From Verrucomicrobiota bacterium (lineage in GTDB: Bacteria > Verrucomicrobiota > Lentisphaeria > JABSQK01 > JAJFLO01), in NCBI GenBank assembly GCA_021772615.1, contig JAJFLQ010000187.1, positions 1-64,000 of the forward strand: a stretch of 64,000 nucleotides of DNA. Reading direction: 5' to 3'. A model generated the notes under the pieces. It did not search any database. It was not told the DNA's origin and saw nothing but the letters and a program-made list of their open reading frames with translations. Made by a program: the position numbers and the translations under genes. Shown in pieces: positions 44,714 through 54,285 of the stretch (positions within the stretch are counted from its first letter, which is position 1; every line of letters starts with the position of its first letter).

Positions 44714-45136
44714 CTATGTTCTTGCACGAACGAAGCCCTGCACATGGCTCGCCAGCTTGGCCCGAAGCTCCAGAGCAACAGATTCCGCATACTGCTCCGG
44801 GGCCGGCCTGCCCCAAACCACATCCGGCCAGCAGTAATCGTCATGCCGCCTGCCGACAACGTGCACATGCAGCTGCGCAACGATATTGCCAATAGCCGCA
44901 ACATTGAGCTTGTCGACCGGGTATTCCGAACGCACAAATTCCGCAATCTTCCGCACCTCTGCCCATAAGTCTGTCTGTTGGGCCGTGGACAAATCATAAA
45001 TCTCAAGGGCGTCGGTTTCCGGCACAAGTATGAACCATGGCACCGCCGCGTTGTTCATGAGCAATACATGGCAGAACGTACTGCGTCCGAGGACGAAACA
45101 ATCCTTCTGCAAACGGGGGTCGATTGAGAATTTCAT
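44714..45136 (-). CDS. HIT-family protein
   Basis: 140 residues. FVLGRSTFCHVLLMNNAAVPWFILVPE is the typical N terminus of this HIT subgroup. The nucleotide-binding motif is NIVAQLHVHVVGRRHDD, where the first His of HxHxH is Gln (common in the group). WPDVVWGRPAPEQY matches the C-terminal part. Predicted small nucleotide hydrolase. It follows the large helicase gene on the same strand after 103 bases. Confidence 0.88.
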   Translation of the reverse strand: MKFSIDPRLQKDCFVLGRSTFCHVLLMNNAAVPWFILVPETDALEIYDLSTAQQTDLWAEVRKIAEFVRSEYPVDKLNVAAIGNIVAQLHVHVVGRRHDDYCWPDVVWGRPAPEQYAESVALELRAKLASHVQGFVRART

Positions 45137-45239
45137 GTCAATTTTTCAAGTACTTTCCCACGCGGCGGAATGCCGATTCGCGTTGGTCAAGTCATCGCGT
45201 TGTCCGACGTGACCGTGATGGGTTCGGGCTACTTGAGCA

Positions 45240-48200
45240 TCATGACGCGTCCCGACTATCATGCGTTGTTTCGCCGCTGTGCCGCATCCACGCCTTTACG
45301 ATGCGTGGATCTGTATCATCAATGTGTGTGCGAATTGTCGCCGACAGGTCGTTTGGTAAATCATGCCGCGGGTCCGAATGGTACAGCAATGGTGCATGAA
45401 CGTCGCCACACTGCAAGGTCCCGGATTGTAGTTCGACGGATAGCTCGTGGTCGTGTTTTGCCGCGATGGCATCGCTGCGTCGCCATGTTCCGGTGCTGCG
45501 CACGAAGCTGAGCTGTGACGGGCTTCCGGTTGCTTTAACAAGCTCGTAGATATGGGTCACCTTGTTGTAATGGAGCATGATCCGTACCGCGAGGTCGAGC
45601 TTTTCTTCGGTTGTGAAATCGTTGAAATCCGTGCTTCGGGCATGTTTTTTACGTTCGCTTTCCGTCAGTACTTTCTGTATCAGATTGTTCACCGCATCGG
45701 TCGCAGGTATGCCTGCTTTGATCCCCTGAAGCAATTCCTGATAGGCAGTGTGAACGTCCGGCGGCAATGACTGGTCGAGCTGAACCGGCTCTGTTGCCGG
45801 ACGTGCCAGCATGGTTACGGCGTCGCAACAGGAATTTGTCCACGTTCGCCGTGCGCGCATCGCGCGGCCGCGCAGCTGCTGCCACGCGACCACATCCCGG
45901 GTGGCCGTAGCATCGATCAGGAGGTTGGGGCGTATGACGTTCCAGCCCGTTCGCGCCCAACTGCTTACGATGATCGTGTTGAACGGTACGGTGCTGTCGT
46001 CAATCAGCCGGGCGACGAGGTCATACATCAGTTGCTTGCGTCTGCCCGAGGGCATGCGGATGATGAACACGGATTGTCTCTTCCCGTTGGCCTGTATGAG
46101 TTCGGTTGCGAGGGCGCGATCGAACAGACGGATGATTGCCGCATAATCAAAACAGGTGATGAGGAGACTGCGGAGGTGGGGGTTGCGGATTCGCAATCGG
46201 TCGCGGATTTGCCGATTCAGGTCCGGCGAAACACCGGGGCGCCGTCGGCCGAATTCGTGTCGCAGCGGTGACAGCACGGCGGCGTCGAATTGTACGGAGG
46301 ATGACGCGCCGGTACCGAGGACGGTACCGATGAACGTCGCAAATTGCTCCCGAAACGCTGCATTGAATCGCCGCGAAAAATCAGAACCGACGTCCAGCCC
46401 TGCGAGAAAGAGGTTGACGATGGTTCCTGCCATCTCGTCGCACAGTATCGAGTCGCGAATCATGGCGATGATGCATTCGCAAATGTCGACATTGCGTACT
46501 GCAGGCAGGTATACTTCGTCCGACAACGCGGCGATCGGCGTGACGCCGTCCGTGCCGATGATCTGGGCGAACAGTCCGCCCACGCCGCTGTAGCCCGGCA
46601 TGAGGGCGGCGGATTCCTCGACGCGCAGCCGTTTCCCGTGATCGAAAACGATGATACCCGACAATTTCCGCGTCTTTCGCTCTGCCGCGATGATCGCGTT
46701 GATCGCCGCTACGCGCCCTTCGCCGGTGTAGCGGCACCAGTCGCTGAGACCGTCATAGAGGCCGCCAATGGTGGTGGCCAGAATGGTCATGATCTCCGAC
46801 CGGGTAAGGCGGGACGATTTTTCCATGCAGGCCGTGAGTGTTTCGTGACCGAATGTACGTCCGAATGAGTCGGTACTCAGAATGCTCACGAAATGCGGCA
46901 GTGAAATCGACGCCTTCAGTGAATCTCTGATGGCCGCAGCCTGGTCCAGTAGTTCTGTAAATTGCTTACGGTCGGCCTTCGATACCATCAGGCTGTCCGC
47001 CCGGCGTGTGGCAATTTGCACAATCGTTAGTAGCGGCATGTCGCTCAATGCGATTTCCGATTTGTTTTCCCAGGAGGCCATGCGGGTTTCGATCAGGTGA
47101 TCACGGTTCGACCTGCCGGAATACATGCCCAAAATGTCGCGGGCGATCTGGATGCGGAGCGCCATCGGAACGGCGGCAAATTCCGATCGCAACCGTTGGT
47201 GGCCGAGCATATGGATGAACTGGCGCGCCACGTTTTTGTAGCTTTCAAGCAATTTCAGGATGCCGTACTCGCGTTCCGAGTATGCGAAGGGCACGCCGTA
47301 TTCGCAGAATGGCGCCACGTACCCAGCCGCAATCAGGTCCGGAAGTGGAATCGAATGAACCAGCCGCAGACCGAGTTGCTGGAAATGATCACGGTAGCCG
47401 GCAGCAGTACCGGAAAAGCCGATCACGCTGTTCAGGGTCTTCGCGTCGCACGCCGCCACCAGTGCCGCGACAGTTTGCGCCGAGCCGCTCTCCAGGTCGT
47501 CGGCAATTTTGTGCGCTTCGTCCAGTACCACGTGACGCACATTGTAATCCCTGATGAAACTCTGCAGATCCGCGCCTGAAGCGAAAGCTGTTGATCCGAC
47601 GTACGTTAGAATCGTAATCGCCGGTATCTCGTCAACGCGTCGACGGTAGCGCGCCAAGCCCGCCGGCGTGCCGGCAAATACATGTTCCGGAGGCATACCC
47701 AGACCGATCTTGCCGTAGCACAATTCCTTTACCCATTGTTGCTGGTAGTTTACTGTCGGGACCAGAATGAGGATGGTTTGTCCGGGAGAAAGTGATCGCA
47801 ACCAATCCTGAATACACATCATGCCGATCAGTGTCTTCCCGCTGCCGGTCGGCGCTTCGATCAGTACATTCTGGTAACCGTAACCGCGAAATATGGCGTA
47901 TGCCTGCAGTTGATATGGACGCGGAATGCCGGAGTGGATCAAGTCGCGAATCCGCCAGCGATACGCCATCGCACTTAGCTCGTCCACGAACGCGAGAAGC
48001 ACCTCGCAAACCAGCACGGCGACGTGTTCGTTGAGTCCGGTTATGTGCGTGAATGTGCGTCGAAATTCGATGCGCCGGGACAACACGGCTTCCGGTTTGT
48101 CGAATCCATTTTTCTGAAATGCAGTTGCCAGAGGCGCACCGAAAAGTGACGTGAGAACGGCGTTGCCGGAGCTGATGTCGACCGGTTGCCCCGGCGTAAC

Positions 48201-48713
48201 GGTGTAGCGGCCGTCGTCGCAACGGATCGTGGTGTTGTCTATCAGTTCTTCTAGGCGGGCAGCGACATCATTTTCGTCCACCTTGCCGACGAGCGTGTTG
48301 CTTGACAGGCGCCGAGTGATATCCTCGCTACAGAGACCGCGCGGCGCGTCCCTCAGGATGACGACGATCAACCCGCGAATGAAACGGTTACGAAACGCTT
48401 CCGTGAGCGGCAATGCCATCGGTATGACTTCCCGATTCATCTTGTGCATGGACGAAAGCGCACTGTCTAGGCTCAGGAGATTCGTCAATGTAGCTACGGC
48501 CAGCCGTTCATTCCTGTTCTCGAAGCTTTCACGGCACAGCATCAAGGTCCGCGCATAATAATGCGTCAAACGGAAATACTCCGTGAGCATCCGCCGTTCT
48601 TCACCGGCCTCGCAGGCTTTGGCAAACGTTGCCATCGAACTGCGTGTCAAGCCCGCGGCCGACCAAAGCTTCCGCGACAACGCCGGTGCGGTGGTCGATG
48701 TGTCTCTGTCCAT
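45240..48713 (-). CDS. Very large SF2 helicase with long inter-lobe insert
   Basis: 1157 residues. N-terminal about 1-260 is helical with a winged-helix-like part (LRDAPRGLCSEDITRRLSSN, 120-140). Motor: IEAPTGSGKTLIGMMC (287-294), LVPTVNYQQQWVKELCY (Ia-Ib), VVLDEAHKIADDL (398-401) and GFSGTAAGY (motif III), then about 500 residues before the second lobe: NTIIVSSWARTGWNVIRPN and motif VI QQLRGRAMRARR (about 940-955). The usual gap between lobes is around 150, so a large insert of unknown nature (about 450-850) is present. Start follows AAGAGG; the gene is 51 bases after gdhA. No nuclease or methylase partner. Could act on DNA or RNA. Confidence 0.85.
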   Translation of the reverse strand: MDRDTSTTAPALSRKLWSAAGLTRSSMATFAKACEAGEERRMLTEYFRLTHYYARTLMLCRESFENRNERLAVATLTNLLSLDSALSSMHKMNREVIPMALPLTEAFRNRFIRGLIVVILRDAPRGLCSEDITRRLSSNTLVGKVDENDVAARLEELIDNTTIRCDDGRYTVTPGQPVDISSGNAVLTSLFGAPLATAFQKNGFDKPEAVLSRRIEFRRTFTHITGLNEHVAVLVCEVLLAFVDELSAMAYRWRIRDLIHSGIPRPYQLQAYAIFRGYGYQNVLIEAPTGSGKTLIGMMCIQDWLRSLSPGQTILILVPTVNYQQQWVKELCYGKIGLGMPPEHVFAGTPAGLARYRRRVDEIPAITILTYVGSTAFASGADLQSFIRDYNVRHVVLDEAHKIADDLESGSAQTVAALVAACDAKTLNSVIGFSGTAAGYRDHFQQLGLRLVHSIPLPDLIAAGYVAPFCEYGVPFAYSEREYGILKLLESYKNVARQFIHMLGHQRLRSEFAAVPMALRIQIARDILGMYSGRSNRDHLIETRMASWENKSEIALSDMPLLTIVQIATRRADSLMVSKADRKQFTELLDQAAAIRDSLKASISLPHFVSILSTDSFGRTFGHETLTACMEKSSRLTRSEIMTILATTIGGLYDGLSDWCRYTGEGRVAAINAIIAAERKTRKLSGIIVFDHGKRLRVEESAALMPGYSGVGGLFAQIIGTDGVTPIAALSDEVYLPAVRNVDICECIIAMIRDSILCDEMAGTIVNLFLAGLDVGSDFSRRFNAAFREQFATFIGTVLGTGASSSVQFDAAVLSPLRHEFGRRRPGVSPDLNRQIRDRLRIRNPHLRSLLITCFDYAAIIRLFDRALATELIQANGKRQSVFIIRMPSGRRKQLMYDLVARLIDDSTVPFNTIIVSSWARTGWNVIRPNLLIDATATRDVVAWQQLRGRAMRARRTWTNSCCDAVTMLARPATEPVQLDQSLPPDVHTAYQELLQGIKAGIPATDAVNNLIQKVLTESERKKHARSTDFNDFTTEEKLDLAVRIMLHYNKVTHIYELVKATGSPSQLSFVRSTGTWRRSDAIAAKHDHELSVELQSGTLQCGDVHAPLLYHSDPRHDLPNDLSATIRTHIDDTDPRIVKAWMRHSGETTHDSRDAS

Positions 48714-48764
48714 GACTGCCTCTTATGTGTCAATGCCGACCGCCCATGTCGCTGCGGTGGATAA

Positions 48765-50075
48765 TTAATGATTGTTATCGAAGAATTGTTTGGTGCCCTG
48801 CGCGGAAATCGCCTCGCCGATTCGTTTTAGCGCCTTGGCGTAGGCCGCGGTGCGCATGTCGATGCGATGTTTCTTCATCAAATCATAGACGGCGTTGAAT
48901 TCGCGCGACATGATGGTTTTCAGCTTTGTGTGCACCTCTTCCAGCGGCCAGTAATAACCCGCCTTGTTCTGCACCCATTCGAAATAGCTTACGGTCACAC
49001 CGCCTGCATTCGCCAGGATGTCGGGAACGACGAGAATGTCGGCGCGATTCAGGATGGCGTCGGCTTCTGCCGTGGTTGGGCCATTCGCCAACTCCACGAT
49101 GATGCCTGCTTTGATGTTGGCAGCGTTGTCTTTTGTGATCTGATTTTCCAATGCCGCCGGAACCAGGATGTCCACGTCAAGTTCCAGGAGTGCCTCATTG
49201 CTGATCGACTCGGCGTCCACGACCTCACAAACCGAACCCTCACAGTAGACCGCTTTCAATTCACGGCTTTCATTTTTTGTCTTGATAAGACTCGGTATGT
49301 CGAAGCCGTCGGCACGGTAGATGCCGCCTTGGGAATCGCTCACGGCGACCACCTTGTAACCGTCGGCATGGAGGAGTCTGGCATTGTGCTGTCCGGCGTT
49401 GCCGAACCCCTGGATTGCTACGCGGATGTCGTCAGGTGACCATCCGCGAATCCTTTCGAGTTCTTTGATGCAGTAATAGCCGCCGCGGCCGGTGGCGTCG
49501 TCGCGGCCAAGGCTGCCGCCCAGTGGTATTGGTTTTCCCGTGATCACTGCCGGCGTGCGTTTCCGCACGATCTTGGAATATTCGTCCATCATCCAGCCCA
49601 TGATCATCGCATTGGTATAGACATCCGGCGCCGGGACGTCGACCTCCGGCCCGATGAAATCGGCAATCTGCCGAATAAATCCACGGCTGAGCCGCTCCAG
49701 CTCCAGCTGTGACAGTTCCTTCGGGTTGACGACTATGCCGCCTTTCCCGCCGCCATAGGGCAGGCCGACGACGGCGCACTTGCACGTCATCCAGAATGCC
49801 AGCGCCTTTACCTCGTTCAGGCTCACGTCCTGGTGGTAGCGTATGCCGCCCTTGCCGGGGCCGCAGGTGTCGTCATGGCGCACACGGTACCCGTCGAATA
49901 CCCGTAGCGAACCGTCGTCCATACGCACGGGTATCGAGACCTGAATGATGATTTTGGGATGTTTCAGCATTTCCAGTGCTTCGGGGTCGATTTCAGCATA
50001 GGAAAACGCGCTGTCAAGGCGGCGGATCGCGTCGTCGAAAATGGTGTTGGATTCTGCAGTGGATTCAGCCATCAT
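48765..50075 (-). CDS. gdhA: Glutamate (Glu/Leu/Phe/Val) dehydrogenase
   Basis: 436 residues. GPGKGGIRYHQDVSLNEV, CKCAVVGLPYGGGKGGI (substrate lysines) and VDVPAPDVYTNAMIMGWMMDEYS (catalytic Asp), then a Rossmann IQGFGNAGQHNARLL (NAD(P)). Interconverts glutamate and 2-oxoglutarate plus ammonia. Start follows GGAG. Its start is 13 bases after the stop of sthA, so the two are an operon; sthA could balance NADPH/NADH for it. Confidence 0.95.
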   Translation of the reverse strand: MMAESTAESNTIFDDAIRRLDSAFSYAEIDPEALEMLKHPKIIIQVSIPVRMDDGSLRVFDGYRVRHDDTCGPGKGGIRYHQDVSLNEVKALAFWMTCKCAVVGLPYGGGKGGIVVNPKELSQLELERLSRGFIRQIADFIGPEVDVPAPDVYTNAMIMGWMMDEYSKIVRKRTPAVITGKPIPLGGSLGRDDATGRGGYYCIKELERIRGWSPDDIRVAIQGFGNAGQHNARLLHADGYKVVAVSDSQGGIYRADGFDIPSLIKTKNESRELKAVYCEGSVCEVVDAESISNEALLELDVDILVPAALENQITKDNAANIKAGIIVELANGPTTAEADAILNRADILVVPDILANAGGVTVSYFEWVQNKAGYYWPLEEVHTKLKTIMSREFNAVYDLMKKHRIDMRTAAYAKALKRIGEAISAQGTKQFFDNNH

Positions 50076-50088
50076 ATTGTGTACTCCG

Positions 50089-51483
50089 TTATAGTTTGTT
50101 CATGCCATTGTAGGCAGCAATTTTATATACCTCGGCAAGTGTTGGATAATTGAATACGGTATTTACAAAATAGTCGAGTTTACCGCCATGTGCCATGACA
50201 GCTTGGCCAATATGGATAAGTTCAGCTGCCTGATCGCCGATCGCATGAACCCCAAGTATGTCGCGGGTTTCGCGGTGGAACAGTATTTTTACGGTACCGT
50301 TGGGGTCGCCCAGCATGTGTCCCTTCGCCGTCTCGCCGTATCTGGCCATACCGACTTCATACGGTATTTTCGCTTTCGTGAGGCTTTCTTCCGTTTCACC
50401 GACCATCGAGATCACCGGTATCGTATAAATACCATAGGGATAAACAGCAGAGAATGTCTCGCACGTCGAGCCCAGGGCGTTAAGCGCCGCGATACGACCC
50501 TGCTCCATCGACGTGGACGCGAGACTTGGAAAGCCGATGACATCACCTGCCGCATAGATATGCGGCACCTCTGTTCGGTAGCATTCGTCAACACGCAGTC
50601 TGCCGCGTTCATCATTCTGGATGCCGGCTGCGGCTACATTCAGATCGGCGGTAGCGCCTTGGCGTCCTACCGCGTACAGCAGGACGTCCGAGATGATTCG
50701 CTTTCCGCTGTCCAGCTCTGTGACAACCCGATCGCGATCATCGATATGTACGTTTGTGACAGTCTCTCCCAGACGAAGCACGATTTCCTGGTTTCGCATA
50801 TTGTAAATGAGGTGATCAACGATTTCACCGTCGGCGAAATCCAGGATGCGATCCTTGCATTCAACAAGCGTGACCTCCACATCAAGAGTGGCGAAGATCG
50901 AACTGTACTCGCAGCCGATCACACCGCCCCCGACAATCACCATTGACCGCGGGATTTTCTGCAACTGCAACACCTCATCGCTGTCGATGATGCGGCCAGG
51001 CGTGAATGGAATATGTGCCGGACGCGCCGGTTTCGTGCCGACGGTAATGACAACCGCCGCAGTGTTGAGCGTGACGACGTTATTGCCGCCGGTGGCAACC
51101 GATATTTCGTGCGCGGACTCGAATCGCGCCGTACCCGTAATCATTTCGACGCCATTCCGTTTCATCTGGTCCGAAATCACGTCGAGCTCCTGTCGCACCA
51201 CATGGTTGATACGAAAGGTCAGGTCTTCCGGTGTAATCGTATCCTTGACCCGGTACGCCTCGCCATAGTAATTTCGCAATTCGTAACCCGTAAAATAGAT
51301 GACCGCTTCCCGCAGCGTCTTGCTCGGAATTGTGCCTGTGTGAAGACACACGCCGCCCATACAAAGGCGGCGCTCGATCAGGGCCGTTTTTGCCCCGGAT
51401 TTTGCCGCGGCGAGAGCCGCTTTCTGACCGGCAGGACCGCTGCCGATGACGACGATATCATAGTGATCATTATCCTCTGCCAT
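50089..51483 (-). CDS. sthA: Soluble pyridine nucleotide transhydrogenase
   Basis: 464 residues, FAD/NAD(P) flavoprotein: VVIGSGPAGQKAALAAAKSGA (FAD), MGGVCLHTGTIPSKTLREAV (where lipoamide dehydrogenases have CxxxxC, this has C then T, as in SthA: no disulfide), VVGGGVIGCEYSSIF (NAD) and ADVIGFPSLASTSMEQGR. The missing second cysteine and the IPSKTLR context favour transhydrogenase. It exchanges reducing power between NADPH and NADH. Starts behind GAGG; 48 bases after the RdgC-like gene, 13 before gdhA. Confidence 0.9.
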   Translation of the reverse strand: MAEDNDHYDIVVIGSGPAGQKAALAAAKSGAKTALIERRLCMGGVCLHTGTIPSKTLREAVIYFTGYELRNYYGEAYRVKDTITPEDLTFRINHVVRQELDVISDQMKRNGVEMITGTARFESAHEISVATGGNNVVTLNTAAVVITVGTKPARPAHIPFTPGRIIDSDEVLQLQKIPRSMVIVGGGVIGCEYSSIFATLDVEVTLVECKDRILDFADGEIVDHLIYNMRNQEIVLRLGETVTNVHIDDRDRVVTELDSGKRIISDVLLYAVGRQGATADLNVAAAGIQNDERGRLRVDECYRTEVPHIYAAGDVIGFPSLASTSMEQGRIAALNALGSTCETFSAVYPYGIYTIPVISMVGETEESLTKAKIPYEVGMARYGETAKGHMLGDPNGTVKILFHRETRDILGVHAIGDQAAELIHIGQAVMAHGGKLDYFVNTVFNYPTLAEVYKIAAYNGMNKL

Positions 51484-51531
51484 AGGTTCCTCGACTGGTT
51501 CATTGGAGCATTGGTTGTTCTGCGACCGTTG

Positions 51532-52632
51532 TCACTTGTGGGTGCCGACGGTTTTGGCCCACGCAACGACTTCGCCTGATAGCTTGCGCATTTTCGCGGG
51601 ATCGGATATTTCCGAAAGCCAAAGTTCGAAAAGTCGAAAAAACGCCTTGCGAAATATCGTTAGATACTTGATCCTCTCCTGAAAATGACTGCCCGGATCC
51701 AGGCCGGTAACAGGTGGCAGCACAACGCTTCGGAATACCAGCGTGTCGGCATCGAGCGTAAAGCTCCACATCTCGTCATCACGCGCGAGTAGGAATTTCG
51801 CTTTCTTTAACTTCTTGCCCGATAAGAGTGCGGAATTCGCTTCGCCGCTGATCGTTGGAAGGCCGCGACGAACGACAATCTCCTGGGCGGCGTCACCTTC
51901 ACCGGCCAAAACCAGCGGCCCCTGGACAAGGATACTGAATTCGCCCAGATCGGCTACCTTGAACGTACCGCCTCGCTCTTCCTGGAAAAACCACAGCCAT
52001 GTCATGAAGTCGCGGCCGATCGAACTCTCGTAGTCAATGTCGACCGGCTCATCGGTGAAGAGCAACCGCGGCAGGTTATCGGGATTGGCCTTGAACTCAG
52101 TTTCGGCCAGCAGCTCCGCTGTCAGCGGTAGCGGCTCGAAGCCGATCGTTTCACAGAAGAAATACAGGAATTGATCAATTTGAGATAATGAGGTGGCGGC
52201 GAGGTACATGAATGCCGCAGGCGCATCAACAACAAAGGGGATGCCGCGGAGAGCCGGCGGCATATCTTTGAGCAGGCGATCCTTTACGTCCTCCTTTATC
52301 TCCTTCTTTTGTTTGCGGCTCAGAAACTGGATGTTTCCCTTTTGTGCAGCTGCCAGCTCCTCGATTCGGCATTCAGCCTTAAAAAGTGCCGGCGGAATCT
52401 TCCGAACTGCGGAACGCAGCACGAGATGGAGGTGGCCGCCCGGTAATGCCGTCGATTCGTCAATCTGCGTATCCAGCAGATGCCGTCCGCTTACCCAGCC
52501 GATCTGGGGTTCGTCCAGCACGGTTGCCAGCGAGTACCCTTTTTGATTCTCGAAGCGGTCAAGCGCGTCGTCGGGAAGAGTTTGCATCATTTTACAGATA
52601 GTGAAAGACAGCGATCCATTGTCAAACGGCAT
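51532..52632 (-). CDS. RdgC-like recombination-associated protein
   Basis: 366 residues (E. coli RdgC is 303). GWVSGRHLLD near 50 parallels the MGWVPP region; IPPALFKAECRIEELAAAQK plus a basic QFLSRKQKKEIKEDVKDRLL helix mirrors the RdgC stretch of Lys-rich helix with EKDSLKDEVLHSLLPRAF. A middle FVVDAPAAFMYLAATSL corresponds to WIDTVNGLIMVDCAS. RdgC forms a ring around DNA and modulates RecA. The similarity is moderate, so the call is tentative. Start is behind AGAGGAG. First in the sthA-gdhA-helicase string. Confidence 0.65.
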   Translation of the reverse strand: MPFDNGSLSFTICKMMQTLPDDALDRFENQKGYSLATVLDEPQIGWVSGRHLLDTQIDESTALPGGHLHLVLRSAVRKIPPALFKAECRIEELAAAQKGNIQFLSRKQKKEIKEDVKDRLLKDMPPALRGIPFVVDAPAAFMYLAATSLSQIDQFLYFFCETIGFEPLPLTAELLAETEFKANPDNLPRLLFTDEPVDIDYESSIGRDFMTWLWFFQEERGGTFKVADLGEFSILVQGPLVLAGEGDAAQEIVVRRGLPTISGEANSALLSGKKLKKAKFLLARDDEMWSFTLDADTLVFRSVVLPPVTGLDPGSHFQERIKYLTIFRKAFFRLFELWLSEISDPAKMRKLSGEVVAWAKTVGTHK

Positions 52633-52825
52633 TGGTTTGCTCCTCTGAGTTTTGAACGACCGACCGAAACAGGTCGAGAGCGCAGAAATAGAAATAGTTG
52701 AGCGTAGTTTCGAAGGAACGCAACCGTATGGTTGCGGTTATGGTGAATCCTGTGAAAGCGTGCTACTGTACGGCCGACCGGTTCGAATTTTAGTGTAACA
52801 CGACGAGATTTCTTATAGGGCGACC

Positions 52826-54181
52826 ATGAACACCAACGCGATTTATCGCAAATTAGCCGAAAAAGATAAAAAATTTCTGTGGCACCCGTTTACACAGATG
52901 CAGGATTACGTAGCTGCCGCGCCCATTATCATTGAACGTGGCGAAGGTATTAAGCTTCAAGACGTACAAGGGCGATCCTATTATGACGGCGTCTCGTCGA
53001 TCTGGCTCAATGTCCATGGCCATTGTGTCCCGGATATAGACCGGGCAATCATCGAGCAACTCGGACGTATAGCCCATTCAACACTGCTGGGACTTTCAAG
53101 CGTGCCCGCCATTCACCTCGCGGAAAAACTGGTGTCGATCGCACCCGACGGACTCTGCAAGGTTTTTTATTCCGACAGCGGTTCTGAGGCCGTAGAGATC
53201 GGTATTAAAATTGCCTATCAGTATTGGCAGCTCAAAGGCGAACCGAGCCGGTCATCATTCATCGCCATGACCAATGCCTACCACGGTGACACTATAGGCG
53301 CAACCAGCGTCGGCGGTATAGACCTGTTCCACGAGACATATCACGATCTGATGTTTGCCGTGCACCGCGTACCCTATCCGCACGCCTACCGCTACGACGG
53401 TACTATCGAACAATGTACCAATCACTGTCTCAATCGCTTGCGGATGCTATTGGATATGAAGCAACGCGAAATTGCCGGCTTGATTGTCGAGCCCATGGTA
53501 CAGGGCGCCGCGGGGATGATCATGATGCCTCCGGGATTCATGGCGCAACTGCGATCGATATGTGACGAGCATAATATCCTTCTTCTTGCAGATGAAGTCG
53601 CTACTGGTGTCGGGCGTACCGGTCGGTGGTTTGCCTGCGATCACGACGGCATCAGTCCCGATATCATGATGATGGCCAAGGGGCTCACCGGTGGTTACCT
53701 GCCTCTTGCTGCGACACTCACGACCGAGGACGTCTACAACGCTTTTCTTGGTGATTACAGTGAGCGCAAAACGTTTTTTCACGGTCACTCATACACCGGC
53801 AATCAGCTCGGCTGCGCTGCTGCTCTAGCGAATCTCAAGCTTATCGAAGACACCCGCCTTGTCGAATCGGTATCGGAGAAATCACAGCTGCTGCACGATT
53901 TGCTGGAACCACTTCGCGATCATCCTAATGTCGGTGATATTAGGAAGTTAGGAATGATGACCGGAATCGAGCTTGTTCGCGACAAGGCCGGCAAGGAAGC
54001 ATTCGACTGGGATGAGAAGATCGGGATACAGGTATGTATTCGCTCCACAGAATTGGGAATGATTCTACGTCCGCTGGGAAATGTCATTATCTTCATGCCG
54101 CCGCTCGCCAGCACAGTCGCGGACCTCACGGCAATGACGAAAATCTTGCAGCAGGCAATCGGCGACGTCCTACCGAGCTGA
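52826..54181 (+). CDS. bioA: Adenosylmethionine-8-amino-7-oxononanoate transaminase
   Basis: 451 residues. WHPFTQMQDY is the start signature of BioA. PLP lysine K285 is in MMMAKGLTGGYLPLA; SDSGSEAVEIGIKIA, TNAYHGDTIGATSVGG, VEPMVQGAAGMIMMPPGF and LADEVATGVGRTGRWFACDHD are the family blocks. It transfers the amino group from S-adenosylmethionine to KAPA in biotin synthesis. BioB, D and F are not in this window. Alone on its strand. Confidence 0.95.
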   Translation: MNTNAIYRKLAEKDKKFLWHPFTQMQDYVAAAPIIIERGEGIKLQDVQGRSYYDGVSSIWLNVHGHCVPDIDRAIIEQLGRIAHSTLLGLSSVPAIHLAEKLVSIAPDGLCKVFYSDSGSEAVEIGIKIAYQYWQLKGEPSRSSFIAMTNAYHGDTIGATSVGGIDLFHETYHDLMFAVHRVPYPHAYRYDGTIEQCTNHCLNRLRMLLDMKQREIAGLIVEPMVQGAAGMIMMPPGFMAQLRSICDEHNILLLADEVATGVGRTGRWFACDHDGISPDIMMMAKGLTGGYLPLAATLTTEDVYNAFLGDYSERKTFFHGHSYTGNQLGCAAALANLKLIEDTRLVESVSEKSQLLHDLLEPLRDHPNVGDIRKLGMMTGIELVRDKAGKEAFDWDEKIGIQVCIRSTELGMILRPLGNVIIFMPPLASTVADLTAMTKILQQAIGDVLPS

Positions 54182-54285
54182 TGGGCTTGGTATTTACCGA
54201 TCTTTGCCAAAATCTTTTCTGTCATTCCCTGTTCCAGATTCGGTATTCAAACACGGCTTTGGACCAGGAGCCGGATGTATCAATA

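Noticed and set aside
45552..47579. Plus-strand frames opposite the helicase gene
   Set aside because: They are shadows of the 1157-codon gene with codon bias from the opposite strand.
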